Shown piece by piece: positions 34,828-43,024 of a DNA stretch of 64,000 nucleotides (the stretch's first letter is position 1; every line of letters begins with the position of its first letter). A program made the translations under genes and the position numbers. Where the stretch lies: the NCBI RefSeq assembly GCF_038396755.1, contig NZ_CP149822.1:124001-188000 (forward strand). Direction: 5' to 3'. A model generated the notes under the pieces. It had not been told where the DNA came from. It made no database searches and was given only the letters and a program-made list of their open reading frames with translations. The stretch comes from Chitinophaga pollutisoli (lineage in GTDB: Bacteria > Bacteroidota > Bacteroidia > Chitinophagales > Chitinophagaceae).

Positions 34828-35160
34828 ATGGAGGTAATGAAACGATTCGACGGCTTGCTGGCCCCCGGGGAAAAATACATTTTGCCCGAAATTTTCCAGC
34901 AGGAGATGCTGGAACTGAATAGCCAGCTGTTTGCCCTGGAACATAGCGGCGACGAAAACGCCGTTCTGCAACTCGGCCGCAGGATTTCTCAATGGATGGA
35001 GCTCCTGCTCCGGGAAGCGGAACCCGCGCTGGAAGCCTTCTCCGGGGGAAAGGCATCCCCCGGGCAACTCGAACTGCTGAAAGAATGCCAGGCAAAACTG
35101 AAATATTTATTGCGGATTCAACAAAGAATTTCTACATTTGCAACCCGCGATGAGGCCTGA
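34828..35160 (+). CDS. Hypothetical helical protein
   Basis: A 110-residue protein, probably all alpha-helical, with amphipathic repeats (IFQQEMLELNSQLFALEHSG, RRISQWMELLLREAEPALEAF, LELLKECQAKLKYLLRI). No known family recognised. It is divergent from the saccharopine dehydrogenase-like gene and ends 14 bases before tRNA-Leu, with which it may be co-transcribed. Confidence 0.7.
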   Translation: MEVMKRFDGLLAPGEKYILPEIFQQEMLELNSQLFALEHSGDENAVLQLGRRISQWMELLLREAEPALEAFSGGKASPGQLELLKECQAKLKYLLRIQQRISTFATRDEA

Positions 35161-35174
35161 CGGCCAGATCGCAT

Positions 35175-35258
35175 GCCCAGATGGCGGAATTGGTAGACGC
35201 GCTAGACTCAAAATCTTGTTTCGGCAACGGAGTGCAGGTTCGATTCCTGTTCTGGGCA
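35175..35258 (+). tRNA. tRNA-Leu (anticodon CAA)
   Basis: A class II tRNA with a seven-pair acceptor stem (GCCCAGA / TCTGGGC), D-arm with GGAATTGGTAGACGC, anticodon loop CTCAAAA (anticodon CAA at 35209-35211, reading UUG), a long variable arm, and T-loop GGTTCGATTCC. CCA is not encoded; the discriminator base is A. It is followed by a terminator. Confidence 0.95.
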
Positions 35259-35263
35259 CAAGA

Positions 35264-35297
35264 AAAAAACCTGCTTCATCAGCAGGTTTTTCTTTTT
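35264..35297 (+). terminator. Terminator after tRNA-Leu
   Basis: AAAAACCTGCT / AGCAGGTTTTT with a TCATC loop is followed by CTTTTTAT. It can work in both directions between the tRNA and the convergent pseudouridine synthase. Confidence 0.88.
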
Positions 35298-35309
35298 ATA
35301 TGAATGTCG

Positions 35310-36461
35310 TTATTTCCGTTTCCCCGGGCCAGCATTCTTCCCCTTCCCGGCCGGCGCACCTTTCTGCGGAACACTTCCTTTCTTTCCCGGCTTACCGGTA
35401 GCTTTACCCGGCTTCGGTGTAACATCTTTAGCCGGATGTTTCCCGGCTTTCGTTTTATGATCCGGCTTACCTGGTTTCACCGAACGAGCCCTCTCCGCCG
35501 GCTTACCCGGCTTCGATGTAGGATCTTTTGCCGAAGGCTTCCCGGACGTCGGCTTATGCTCCGGTTTCACCGAGCGGTCCCTTGCCGACGCTTTACCACC
35601 TTTCGCTCTAAACTCCTTCCAGGTTGATTTGCGCGATGAACGTGGCTTTTCTTCCCGCGGTTCGGGCGCTGCTTCCGTTTCAGGGCGCTTGCGAACGGGA
35701 ATATATTCCGTGCGCTTCTTCGCCGCGGGCGCCGCGCTCCCGTCCTGGCCCGATTCGGAAATACTTTCTTTCAATGTGGCCAATTCCGTTTCGGTGAGAT
35801 GCCGCCACTTCCCTACCGGCAGCTTATCCAGACGGACGTTCATAATCCTAACCCGTTGCAAGCCCGTCACCGCATAACCCAGATACTCGCACATCCGGCG
35901 GATCTGGCGGTTCAGCCCTTGCGTCAGTGTGATCCGGAATGTCTGGCGGCCCGTCATTTGCACCTTGCAGGGCAATGTATAGGTATCCAGGATCGGCACG
36001 CCCTGCGACATCTGCTGGATAAACGCCGTATTGATCGGCTTGTTGACCCGGACGATATACTCTTTCTCGTGGTGATTGGCGGCGCGGAGGATCTTATTGA
36101 TGATGTCTCCGTCGTTCGTAAGAAATATCAACCCCTCGGAATCTTTATCGAGCCGGCCGATCGGGAATATCCTTTGCGGATACCCCACAAAACTGATGAT
36201 ATTATCCTTGATGTGCAATTCCGTGGTGGTAGTGATGCCCACCGGCTTGTTCAGCGCCAGGTACACCCGTTTCTCCTTTTTGGCCGCCGTGATCAGGCTG
36301 CCGTCTACCTCCACCGTATCGCCGGGCTTGTAGCGGTTCCCGAGTGTCGCCGGTTTATCATTTAATAAAACACGGCCCTGCGTAATGAGGTCGTCCGCCG
36401 CACGGCGGGAACAATACCCGGTGTCGCTGATAAACTTATTTAAACTGATTGATTCGTCCAA
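35310..36461 (-). CDS. rluF: RluF-like 23S rRNA pseudouridine synthase with Lys/Pro/Gly tail
   Basis: A 383-residue protein. Residues 1-60 are an S4 RNA-binding domain (SLNKFISDTGYCSRRAADDLI); residues about 65-235 are the RsuA-type synthase with the catalytic Asp in IGRLDKDSEGL and LTQGLNRQIRRM. The RluF type (which modifies U2604 of 23S rRNA in E. coli) is favoured by the short catalytic domain. The last about 140 residues form a low-complexity basic tail rich in KPGKP, KPEHKP and PGK repeats, longer than in the E. coli enzyme and likely to bind RNA non-specifically. Convergent with tRNA-Leu. Confidence 0.9.
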   Translation of the reverse strand: MDESISLNKFISDTGYCSRRAADDLITQGRVLLNDKPATLGNRYKPGDTVEVDGSLITAAKKEKRVYLALNKPVGITTTTELHIKDNIISFVGYPQRIFPIGRLDKDSEGLIFLTNDGDIINKILRAANHHEKEYIVRVNKPINTAFIQQMSQGVPILDTYTLPCKVQMTGRQTFRITLTQGLNRQIRRMCEYLGYAVTGLQRVRIMNVRLDKLPVGKWRHLTETELATLKESISESGQDGSAAPAAKKRTEYIPVRKRPETEAAPEPREEKPRSSRKSTWKEFRAKGGKASARDRSVKPEHKPTSGKPSAKDPTSKPGKPAERARSVKPGKPDHKTKAGKHPAKDVTPKPGKATGKPGKKGSVPQKGAPAGKGKNAGPGKRK

Positions 36462-36544
36462 TGATTAGCGTTTTACGTAACTCGTCCGGCAGGTGCGCCG
36501 TCCGGATGCAAAGGTCGGGAATTGGACGGACAATAATCACCCTC

Positions 36545-38575
36545 TTACGGGCGGATATAAAACGTTTGGCTGAATGCCCCGTTCGCCGCCACGTCCCACG
36601 CTTCTACCCGCACCCATTTCCGGCCGGCGAGCTGCGGGCTGAGATTGAATTGCTTCTCCCCGAACGCTTCCGTTTCCGACAGATCCACCCGCTCCCGGTA
36701 CACCTTCTCGCCGTCTCCCGATATGATCTCCACAAATTGCATGGGGAAGGTCCAGCTGAGGGTGAGCGCCACGTCCGCCGTGCCGCCTGCCGGCAACTGG
36801 AACGTTTCGCCGGAGGATTTGCCGTTAATCTTCAGTGCATGCATGAGCACCTCGCCGGTAGTGCTGAAAAACCGGCCATGCTGCATCGCGTCGAGAATGG
36901 GCAGCCAGGAATCTTTGTACGCCGGTATTTTGTCCAGCATCAGGTAATTGACGTTCATATGGGCGTACATTTCGTTCTCCTGCGTGATGGTGAAGAGATC
37001 CGCCTCGGCGATGACCGTCTTCCTGGCCCCCCAGTTATTCATGTCATCCATCAAATCCAACACGCGCTTGCCCAGACGCGGCTCCGACAGGTCGGCGGGC
37101 ATCGCTTTCCACGCCGCGCCCATAAAACGGTCCGACAAAAAGAAGGTTTCGTGGTTGTAGATATCCGGGGTGTTGACGGACCCCTTCGTCCGCGGATGCG
37201 CCGTCCAGGCCAGGCCTTTCTCGTCCTTCAGCAATTGCAGCATTTCCTGTTTGTTCCCGACGTGATATACTTTCCCATAACCCGGCTTTTCTTCCACATA
37301 AGGCGTTTGCCCGTTGCGCGACATCACCCAGTACACCGGCCGCGGGAAAATATTCAGCCAGTGCCCGCCGAAAAATTCGTTCGGTTCCTCGCCGGGCAGC
37401 AGCAGGAACTCCCGGTCCGATTGCTTTTCGCAAAGCTCGAACAACGCTTTCAGCTGCGGCAGGCGCTTGTCGTCCGGCCCCCGGGGATCGGCGGTGTAAT
37501 GGAATTCCGCGAGATGCACGATGTCGACACCCAGCTGCTTGAACACGTCCACGAATTCAGGCTTCTCCGGCACGGGGTTGCCCGCCATCATCACTTTCAT
37601 CACGAATTCGTTATGGAAGTGGCTCGACATGGTTTTGTATCCCGGGATCTTCACGTAAGTATCGTTGTGTGTAAACCGTTTAACAGCCGCGAACGTTTCG
37701 GCATTCCCTTCCACCCCGAGCAGGCAGAAGAAATTCATCCGCTGTTCCGTTCCGGGAGGCGCATTGAACCAGGGCACGAAGCGCTTGTCGCCCTGCAGTT
37801 CCTGCCGGATGCCGATCCCCTGGCCTTTCACCAGGCCCCGGTAGTTGTTGCCGTACCAGGTAAACCGGAGATTGAACGCTTCATCCAGCGGGTAAAAGTA
37901 CTGGTGCGGCGGCGGGAACACGGCGATGGCTCCCTGCTGCCCGGCGGCGGCGATGGCGCGGTATTTCACGGGTACATTGCGCGCGGTGTCACGGGCGGGG
38001 AACGGTGAAGCCACCAGGCTGTCGCCCGTATTGATCCAGGCGATCTGCTGCCAGGCTTCTGACCGGGTAAACAAACCCGCGTCGAAAACGATGGCCTTGG
38101 CATCGGCCTCCGTAGCAATAACGGCCGCCACATTGAAAAGTGGGCTGCCATGGTAGAAAGTAATTTCCAGCCGGCCGCGGAAGGTTTCCGTGGCCACCGG
38201 CCCGATGGTTACCACCGTGCGGCTGCCTTCCGTTTTCAGGGAGGCGTCCGTTTTCCCGACGGACAGCAAATAAGTTTGATACGGCCGGTTGGGGACTTTA
38301 TCGAAGAAGATATTCCAGCGGTTTTGAGAAAGGAGATCGCGCCGCCCTACGGTCACCACAAAGGCGGGATCCACTGCCGCCGCGATCCGCTTGCCCGCCA
38401 GGGAGATTTCACTGAACAGGGGTTTGCCGGGCGTGAGATCGAAAACAACTTTGCCGGTCCCCGCGCTCCCGGCTGGCCAGGTTACCTCCATCGAACGATC
38501 GTTCGTGGAAGGGACAGGTTTCGCATGTGCGGACGACAATAACAATGCCGCGAATATGGACCAGACGATTTTCAT
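36545..38575 (-). CDS. Secreted PHP-like (CehA/McbA-type) putative metallohydrolase
   Basis: A 676-residue protein with a signal peptide (KIVWSIFAALLLSSAHA). The first half is beta-rich with no known domain. From about residue 310, motifs suggest a PHP metal site: SSHFHNEF (HxH), VHLAEFHYT, LLPGEEPN (Glu), GLAWTAHPRTKG (His) and VIAEADLF. The C-terminal part is a beta-sandwich ending in FSQTFYIRP. PHP proteins of the CehA/McbA group are metal-dependent hydrolases (McbA-like members cleave carbamate esters). The substrate is unknown. It is a lone gene, transcribed away from an uncertain region upstream. Assignment to PHP is by motifs only. Confidence 0.75.
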   Translation of the reverse strand: MKIVWSIFAALLLSSAHAKPVPSTNDRSMEVTWPAGSAGTGKVVFDLTPGKPLFSEISLAGKRIAAAVDPAFVVTVGRRDLLSQNRWNIFFDKVPNRPYQTYLLSVGKTDASLKTEGSRTVVTIGPVATETFRGRLEITFYHGSPLFNVAAVIATEADAKAIVFDAGLFTRSEAWQQIAWINTGDSLVASPFPARDTARNVPVKYRAIAAAGQQGAIAVFPPPHQYFYPLDEAFNLRFTWYGNNYRGLVKGQGIGIRQELQGDKRFVPWFNAPPGTEQRMNFFCLLGVEGNAETFAAVKRFTHNDTYVKIPGYKTMSSHFHNEFVMKVMMAGNPVPEKPEFVDVFKQLGVDIVHLAEFHYTADPRGPDDKRLPQLKALFELCEKQSDREFLLLPGEEPNEFFGGHWLNIFPRPVYWVMSRNGQTPYVEEKPGYGKVYHVGNKQEMLQLLKDEKGLAWTAHPRTKGSVNTPDIYNHETFFLSDRFMGAAWKAMPADLSEPRLGKRVLDLMDDMNNWGARKTVIAEADLFTITQENEMYAHMNVNYLMLDKIPAYKDSWLPILDAMQHGRFFSTTGEVLMHALKINGKSSGETFQLPAGGTADVALTLSWTFPMQFVEIISGDGEKVYRERVDLSETEAFGEKQFNLSPQLAGRKWVRVEAWDVAANGAFSQTFYIRP

Positions 38576-38916
38576 GACGTGGATTTTGGTCCTTCAAAAT
38601 ACATCATCCCGCAGGTGCGGCGTTAGTCGATCCGTTTCTAAATCTCGTTTATTTGTTTCAGCGAACACTGGGTGCGAACGACGTCATGATCCCCGATGTC
38701 ATAGAAGTAACACTGGTGCGCCGTTCCGCGATCCGGCAGGAAGACCTGTCGGACGAAACGGTCACCTACCCCGTTCCGGGCCTCGATTATCCCAACGATC
38801 CGACCCATAAAGACCTGCCTCTCGCATTTGCCTGACGGCGTTTCAAGGCAAAATGTACCTGACGACCTGCTGGGATGATCCGCGCAGGCCATCAGGTTTT
38901 TGCAATGACCATAATA
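38576..38916. other. Intergenic region with a doubtful short ORF
   Basis: Between the divergent PHP-like gene and the trmN6 end. Open frames exist on both strands; the most protein-like is a 60-codon plus-strand frame at 38653-38835 (IEVTLVRRSAIRQEDLSDE), but no motif or neighbour supports it. Confidence 0.4.
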
Positions 38917-39635
38917 TCAGAGATAAAGATAATAGGGGTACAACAGCTTCGCCATATCGCCCGTGTATTCATGATCCATATCCTGGAGGATCAGTATTTC
39001 CGGCTCCATTTCCTTCGGCCCATCACCAAAAATCCCCACCTTCCTGAACGGATAGTCGGAGGCTGTTCTGTGCACATGCAACAATTCATGCGGGTAATAA
39101 CCTTCGCTTTCCGCCAGTTCCTGGAAGACTTGAAATTCCTCCCGTGGCAGCATTACGGAAAATTTGCCGCCGGGTTGCATCAGGCGCGCGATGGCGTCGA
39201 GCAGATCTTCGTAGGTCAGCGTGGTGGTGTGCATGGCGGCTGTCCGGCGTTCGTCGTTGCCTTTCAGGTTTTTCCGGAAGAACGGGGGTTGGAGATGATG
39301 AAATCGTACCGGTCCTCGAATTTGAAAGTGCGGATATCGCCTTCGGCCAGCCAGAGGCGGGTAGCCCAGGGGGAGGATCCGAAATTGACCATCCCTTGCC
39401 TTGCGGACGCAGGGTCCAGCTCTACGGCGTGGATGATGCTGGTGGTTTGCTGTGCGAGCATCAGGCCCAGGAGACCTGTTCCCGCGCCAATGTCCAGGAT
39501 GCGTTCGGGGTGGGGTGAGGATTGCAGGTGCCGCGCCGTCCAGGCGCCCTGGATGCATGCATCCGTACAAACTTTCATGGCGCTGTCGCCTTGTTCTACT
39601 CTGAACTGTTTGAATTGAAACCAGGAATTACTCAT
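38917..39635 (-). pseudogene. trmN6: tRNA1(Val) (adenine(37)-N6)-methyltransferase TrmN6, broken by a one-base deletion
   Basis: The first frame starts at 39635 with SNSWFQFKQFRVEQGDSAMK and holds the SAM-binding motif ILDIGAGTGLLGLML, ending out of frame after ISNP. The second frame continues PFFRKNLKGNDERRTAAMH and then LMQPGGKFSVMLPREEF to the C-terminus. The break falls exactly in the catalytic motif NPPFF: the coding strand has AACCCCCG with five C where six would read NPP. Restored, the protein has about 239 residues, normal for TrmN6, which methylates A37 of tRNA-Val. It lies 10 bases after tsaD and is probably co-transcribed with it. A base-calling error in the C run is likely. Confidence 0.9.
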
Positions 39636-39645
39636 AAAACATAAT

Positions 39646-40650
39646 TCAAAATGCCGCACGGGCAGTGGGTACAATGTCCGCCGGGCTAAAGTCACCGGCG
39701 AGATACTTAAAATGCGCTGTCATAGCGATCATGGCAGCGTTGTCTGTACAAAACTGAAATTGGGGAATGTAGACTTTGTAACCGTGTTTTTGCCCCAGTT
39801 CTTCCAGGGCGTTACGGAGGCCGGAGTTGGCGCTTACGCCGCCGGCGATGCAGATTTCCGTGATACCTGTTTCCTGCGCAGCTTTCACCAACTTGTTGGT
39901 GAGGATCGTGACGATCCGGTGCTGGATGGAGGCGCAAATATCCGCCAGGTGGTTGTCCACGAAAGCGGGGTCTTTGGCTTTGTTTTCCTGCAGGAAGTAA
40001 AGGATGGACGTTTTGAGGCCCGAGAAGCTGAAATTCAGCCCGGGAATCTGCGGTTCGGGGAATCGGTAGGCTTTGGGGTTGCCTTCTTTAGCGTATTTAT
40101 CAATCAGTGGTCCGCCGGGGTACGGCAGGCCGAGTAGTTTCGCGGATTTATCGAATGCTTCGCCGGCGGCATCGTCGAGGGTTTCGCCGATAACGGTCAT
40201 CTGCAAAGGCCCGTCGACCCTTACAATCTGCGTATGCCCGCCGGAAACGGTTAGGCAGAGGCAGGGAAAGGAAGGTTTGGGATCGTCGATGAAGTTGGCG
40301 AGCACGTGCGCCTGCATATGGTGGACGGCGATCAGCGGCAGGTCGAGCGCCAGGGCCATGGATTTGGCGAAGCTGCTGCCCACCAGCAGGGAGCCAATGA
40401 GGCCGGGGCTTTGGGTAAAGGCGATGGCGCTGAGGTCCGCCGGCTGCATACCGGCCTTTTTCAGCGCAAGATCTACCACGGGAACGATGTTTTCCTGGTG
40501 GGCGCGCGAGGCCAGTTCGGGCACCACGCCACCGTATTGTTCGTGAACAGCTTGTCCGGCGATGACGTTGGACAGTACCTTCCCGTCGGAGATAACGGCA
40601 GCGCTGGTATCGTCGCAAGAGGATTCTATGGCAAGTATGTTTACCGACAT
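39646..40650 (-). CDS. tsaD: tRNA N6-adenosine threonylcarbamoyltransferase
   Basis: TsaD transfers threonylcarbamoyl from TC-AMP to A37 of tRNAs reading ANN codons, with TsaB and TsaE. The 334 residues match the family. Motifs: LAIESSCDDTSAAV at the N-terminus, the metal-binding HxxxH in VHHMQAHVL, LTVSGGHTQIVRV, GEAFDKSAKLLGLPYPGG and AGGVSANSGLR, with CTDNAAMIA at the end. Neighbouring trmN6 also modifies A37 of a tRNA, so the pair shares a theme. A nested palindrome and terminator separate it from the DUF4197 gene upstream. Confidence 0.97.
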   Translation of the reverse strand: MSVNILAIESSCDDTSAAVISDGKVLSNVIAGQAVHEQYGGVVPELASRAHQENIVPVVDLALKKAGMQPADLSAIAFTQSPGLIGSLLVGSSFAKSMALALDLPLIAVHHMQAHVLANFIDDPKPSFPCLCLTVSGGHTQIVRVDGPLQMTVIGETLDDAAGEAFDKSAKLLGLPYPGGPLIDKYAKEGNPKAYRFPEPQIPGLNFSFSGLKTSILYFLQENKAKDPAFVDNHLADICASIQHRIVTILTNKLVKAAQETGITEICIAGGVSANSGLRNALEELGQKHGYKVYIPQFQFCTDNAAMIAMTAHFKYLAGDFSPADIVPTARAAF

Positions 40651-40693
40651 AAGTCCGCGAATTTAAGGGAAAGCATCGAAAAAAAATGAGGGG

Positions 40694-40733
40694 TTGCCGG
40701 CGGAATTCGTTAACGAACCATTTCCGCCGGCAA
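40694..40733 (-). terminator. Nested palindrome/terminator after the DUF4197 gene
   Basis: Arms TTGCCGGCGGAA (40694-40705) and TTCCGCCGGCAA (40722-40733) enclose a second, perfect palindrome TTCGTTAACGAA (40706-40717). On the minus strand a run of T follows about nine bases later. Confidence 0.65.
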
Positions 40734-40737
40734 AATA

Positions 40738-41457
40738 TTATTTGTTTTGGGCCAGCTGGCTGCCGAAAACCGTTTTGAGCAGTTCGGTCACGCGGGCTGC
40801 GGGATCCTTCCGGATTTTTTGCTCCTCCACCCCTACTTCATGGAAGATGCCGTTGATGGCGCGCTCGGTGACGTAAGCTGTGAGATCCGTGTTGACAGGT
40901 GTTTTGGAGAATTTGTTATAGACGGAAAAAACATCCGCCCAATATTTTGTGGCGTCCACTTTTTTCAGGGCGTTGTTGATAACGGGGCTGAAAGCGGTGG
41001 TGAGGGCGGCGGTGGTTCTTTGTTTGAAATAGTCGGTAGCCGCGAAATCGCCACCCCGGAGGATGCCGATGGCATCGGTGATGGTCATTTGCTTGATGGC
41101 GTTGACGAAGATGGGTGCGGCGGATTTGGCGGCTTCTTCCGCCCCGCGGTTCATCGCGAGGATGGCTTTATCCACTACGCCGCCCATGCCGAGACTGCGG
41201 AGGGTGGATTCCACCTTCTGCGCTTCTGGGGGCATGAGGATCTTGAGCATGGCGTTGGTGAAGAATCCGTTGGGCGCCGAAAGGCGGCTGGCAGAATTTT
41301 GAGCGCCGATAGTGAGGGCTTCTTTAAGACCGGAAGCGATCTGGAAGCTGTTCGGCTGGCCGGTGGACGCTGGCAGGGTACTGAGGATCTGCTGCGTGGT
41401 TTCGCAGCCGGAAAGCATGGTTACGCATAGGGCGCCGGCAAGGAATATGTGTTTCAT
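40738..41457 (-). CDS. DUF4197-containing lipoprotein
   Basis: A 239-residue lipoprotein: the signal (KHIFLAGALCVTMLSGC) ends in a lipobox with Cys18. The mature part is a single DUF4197 domain, seen in SFQIASGLKEALTIGAQNSA, LRSLGMGGVVDKAILAMNRGAEEAA, SPVINNALKKVDATKYWADVFSVYNK and TERAINGIFHEVGVEEQKIRKDP. The fold is alpha-helical and the role unknown. It probably lies in the periplasm, anchored to a membrane. Its transcription is separated from tsaD by a hairpin. Confidence 0.92.
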   Translation of the reverse strand: MKHIFLAGALCVTMLSGCETTQQILSTLPASTGQPNSFQIASGLKEALTIGAQNSASRLSAPNGFFTNAMLKILMPPEAQKVESTLRSLGMGGVVDKAILAMNRGAEEAAKSAAPIFVNAIKQMTITDAIGILRGGDFAATDYFKQRTTAALTTAFSPVINNALKKVDATKYWADVFSVYNKFSKTPVNTDLTAYVTERAINGIFHEVGVEEQKIRKDPAARVTELLKTVFGSQLAQNK

Positions 41458-41684
41458 GTAGCTGTTGAATTGGGTGCAAAGATATTAATGGAAGGCAATA
41501 CATGTGCCATGGTTGCACTCAAACATGTATGTGTTTCATAACGAATGGCTTGTGGTATTTCCTTTTTGGTTATATTCGGTGAAACAGCAGTTGAAAGGAC
41601 GTTGTTTTTACAGTTGCCCCTGGTTTGTTGAACGCCCGTTTTGAATCCCGAAGAACCAATTTTATTACCCTAAATTCAATTCAA

Positions 41685-42191
41685 ATGACCGAATCACCTC
41701 AAAATCGACTATCGGCCAGTATGGCTGAAAAGGACTTACAGTCCGTTAAAAAATCGTTGGCAGAACTAACCAAATCCATGCCGTTTCTGATTGGATTAAA
41801 TGCCTTGGAAAAGAAAAGGCTTACTAAAATCAACACATCCAATAAAGTATTTGTAGAGGACATCATTAAGACTTTCGATTTGAACAAATCCATTATTCCG
41901 AATTTCATTTCTCAAGATGAAATCGCGAAGGATTTGACATTATTTCATCAATTGGATGAAATTGAATTTCAGTTATCTGAAATACTGGAGAAGGTCAGAT
42001 GTACAAGAAAGCTGGCAGGATCAGAAGCTTACGGTGCGGCCCTGATGATATATCAGCTAATTAAAACAGCAACAAAGGCCGGTGTGCCAGGAGCCGCCGC
42101 GAGTTTTGAATTATTAAAAGATAGATTTAGTGCTTCTACCGGGCGACCTAAGAAGGAAAATCCGGCTCCGGTTCAACAAGATCAATTGTAG
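41685..42191 (+). CDS. Hypothetical protein of lower GC
   Basis: A 168-residue protein, start chosen at 41685 (TESPQNRLSASMAEKDLQS). It is helical, with no recognised domain; a stretch near residues 110-140 (GSEAYGAALMIYQLIKTATKAG) is more hydrophobic. Base composition is clearly more AT-rich than that of neighbours, and codon choice differs, hinting at acquisition. It lies between a divergent lipoprotein gene and the tandem array. Confidence 0.7.
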   Translation: MTESPQNRLSASMAEKDLQSVKKSLAELTKSMPFLIGLNALEKKRLTKINTSNKVFVEDIIKTFDLNKSIIPNFISQDEIAKDLTLFHQLDEIEFQLSEILEKVRCTRKLAGSEAYGAALMIYQLIKTATKAGVPGAAASFELLKDRFSASTGRPKKENPAPVQQDQL

Positions 42192-42367
42192 TTCATTTTA
42201 ACAATAAAGCCAGGGGGAATCGTTCTTACCTATGCCGCTTTTAGAGTAATCCGATCCATAGAAAAAAAGAAACTTCACTCCATCATTACATCCATACCCG
42301 CATTAAACATAAACTTGTCTATTGACGTCTATTATTCAGCTCTTACTATAATAAAAGCATCCCGTCG

Positions 42368-42870
42368 CCCCATTAATGCATCCCCGGGATAGGAAAATGC
42401 ATCGCCACACCCCATTCATGCGTCCCCGGGATAGGAAAATGCATCGCCGCACCCCATTCATCCATCCCCGGGATAGGAAAATGCAACGCCGCACCCCATT
42501 TATCCATCCCCGGGATAGGAAAATGCATCGCCACACCCCATTAATGCGTCCCCGGGATAGGAAAATGCATCGCCGCACCCCATTTATCCATCCCCGGGAT
42601 AGGAAAATGCAACGCCGCACCCCATTTATCCATCCCCGGGATAGGAAAATGCATCGCCACACCCCATTAATGCGTCCCCGGGATAGGAAAATGCATCGCC
42701 GCACCCCATTTATCCATCCCCGGAATAGGAAAATGCATCGCCGCACCCCATTCATCCATCCCCGGGATAGGAAAATGCAACGCCGCACCCCATTTATCCA
42801 TCCCCGGGATAGGAAAATGCGTCGCCGCACCCCATTCATCCATCCCCGGGATAGAAAAATGCACCCTGTG
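42368..42870. repeat. Tandem array of twelve 42-base repeats
   Basis: The core CATCCCCGGGATAGGAAAAT recurs twelve times at exactly 42-base steps (first CCCCGG at 42382, last at 42844). Units differ at few places (GCATCG/GCAACG, CCGCACC/CCACACC, TTTATCC/TTCATCC/TTAATGC). Units 2-4 and 5-7 are nearly the same 126-base triplet, showing higher-order duplication. Because 42 is a multiple of three, several frames stay open on both strands, giving artificial 14-residue repeat ORFs. There are no spacers, so it is not CRISPR. It lies between convergent genes. Confidence 0.9.
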
Positions 42871-43024
42871 ATCCAGTTTTCGCCATTTACCAGACTTAAA
42901 ACTGTATAGATCCTGATGCGCCGCTTACCTACTACCACGCAACAGGCAAAGCCATACCACCGCCATGGCATATCACGTCAAATTACAATTGGGATGATAC
43001 TGTGAAATTGCCGTGTTTACGGCT

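Noticed and set aside
36449..38008. 519-codon plus-strand open frame
   Set aside because: It lies opposite the PHP-like gene, which has a signal peptide and metal motifs; the frame is a shadow in a high-GC region.
38653..38835. 60-codon plus-strand frame upstream of the PHP-like gene
   Set aside because: Composition is protein-like, but a competing minus-strand frame exists and nothing else supports it.
42368..42870. CRISPR array
   Set aside because: Repeats are directly joined with no unique spacers, and no cas genes are present.
42336..42971. Long repeat-encoding open frames on both strands of the 42-base array
   Set aside because: They are open in several frames on both strands only because the unit is a multiple of three; no signal, motif or start supports translation.
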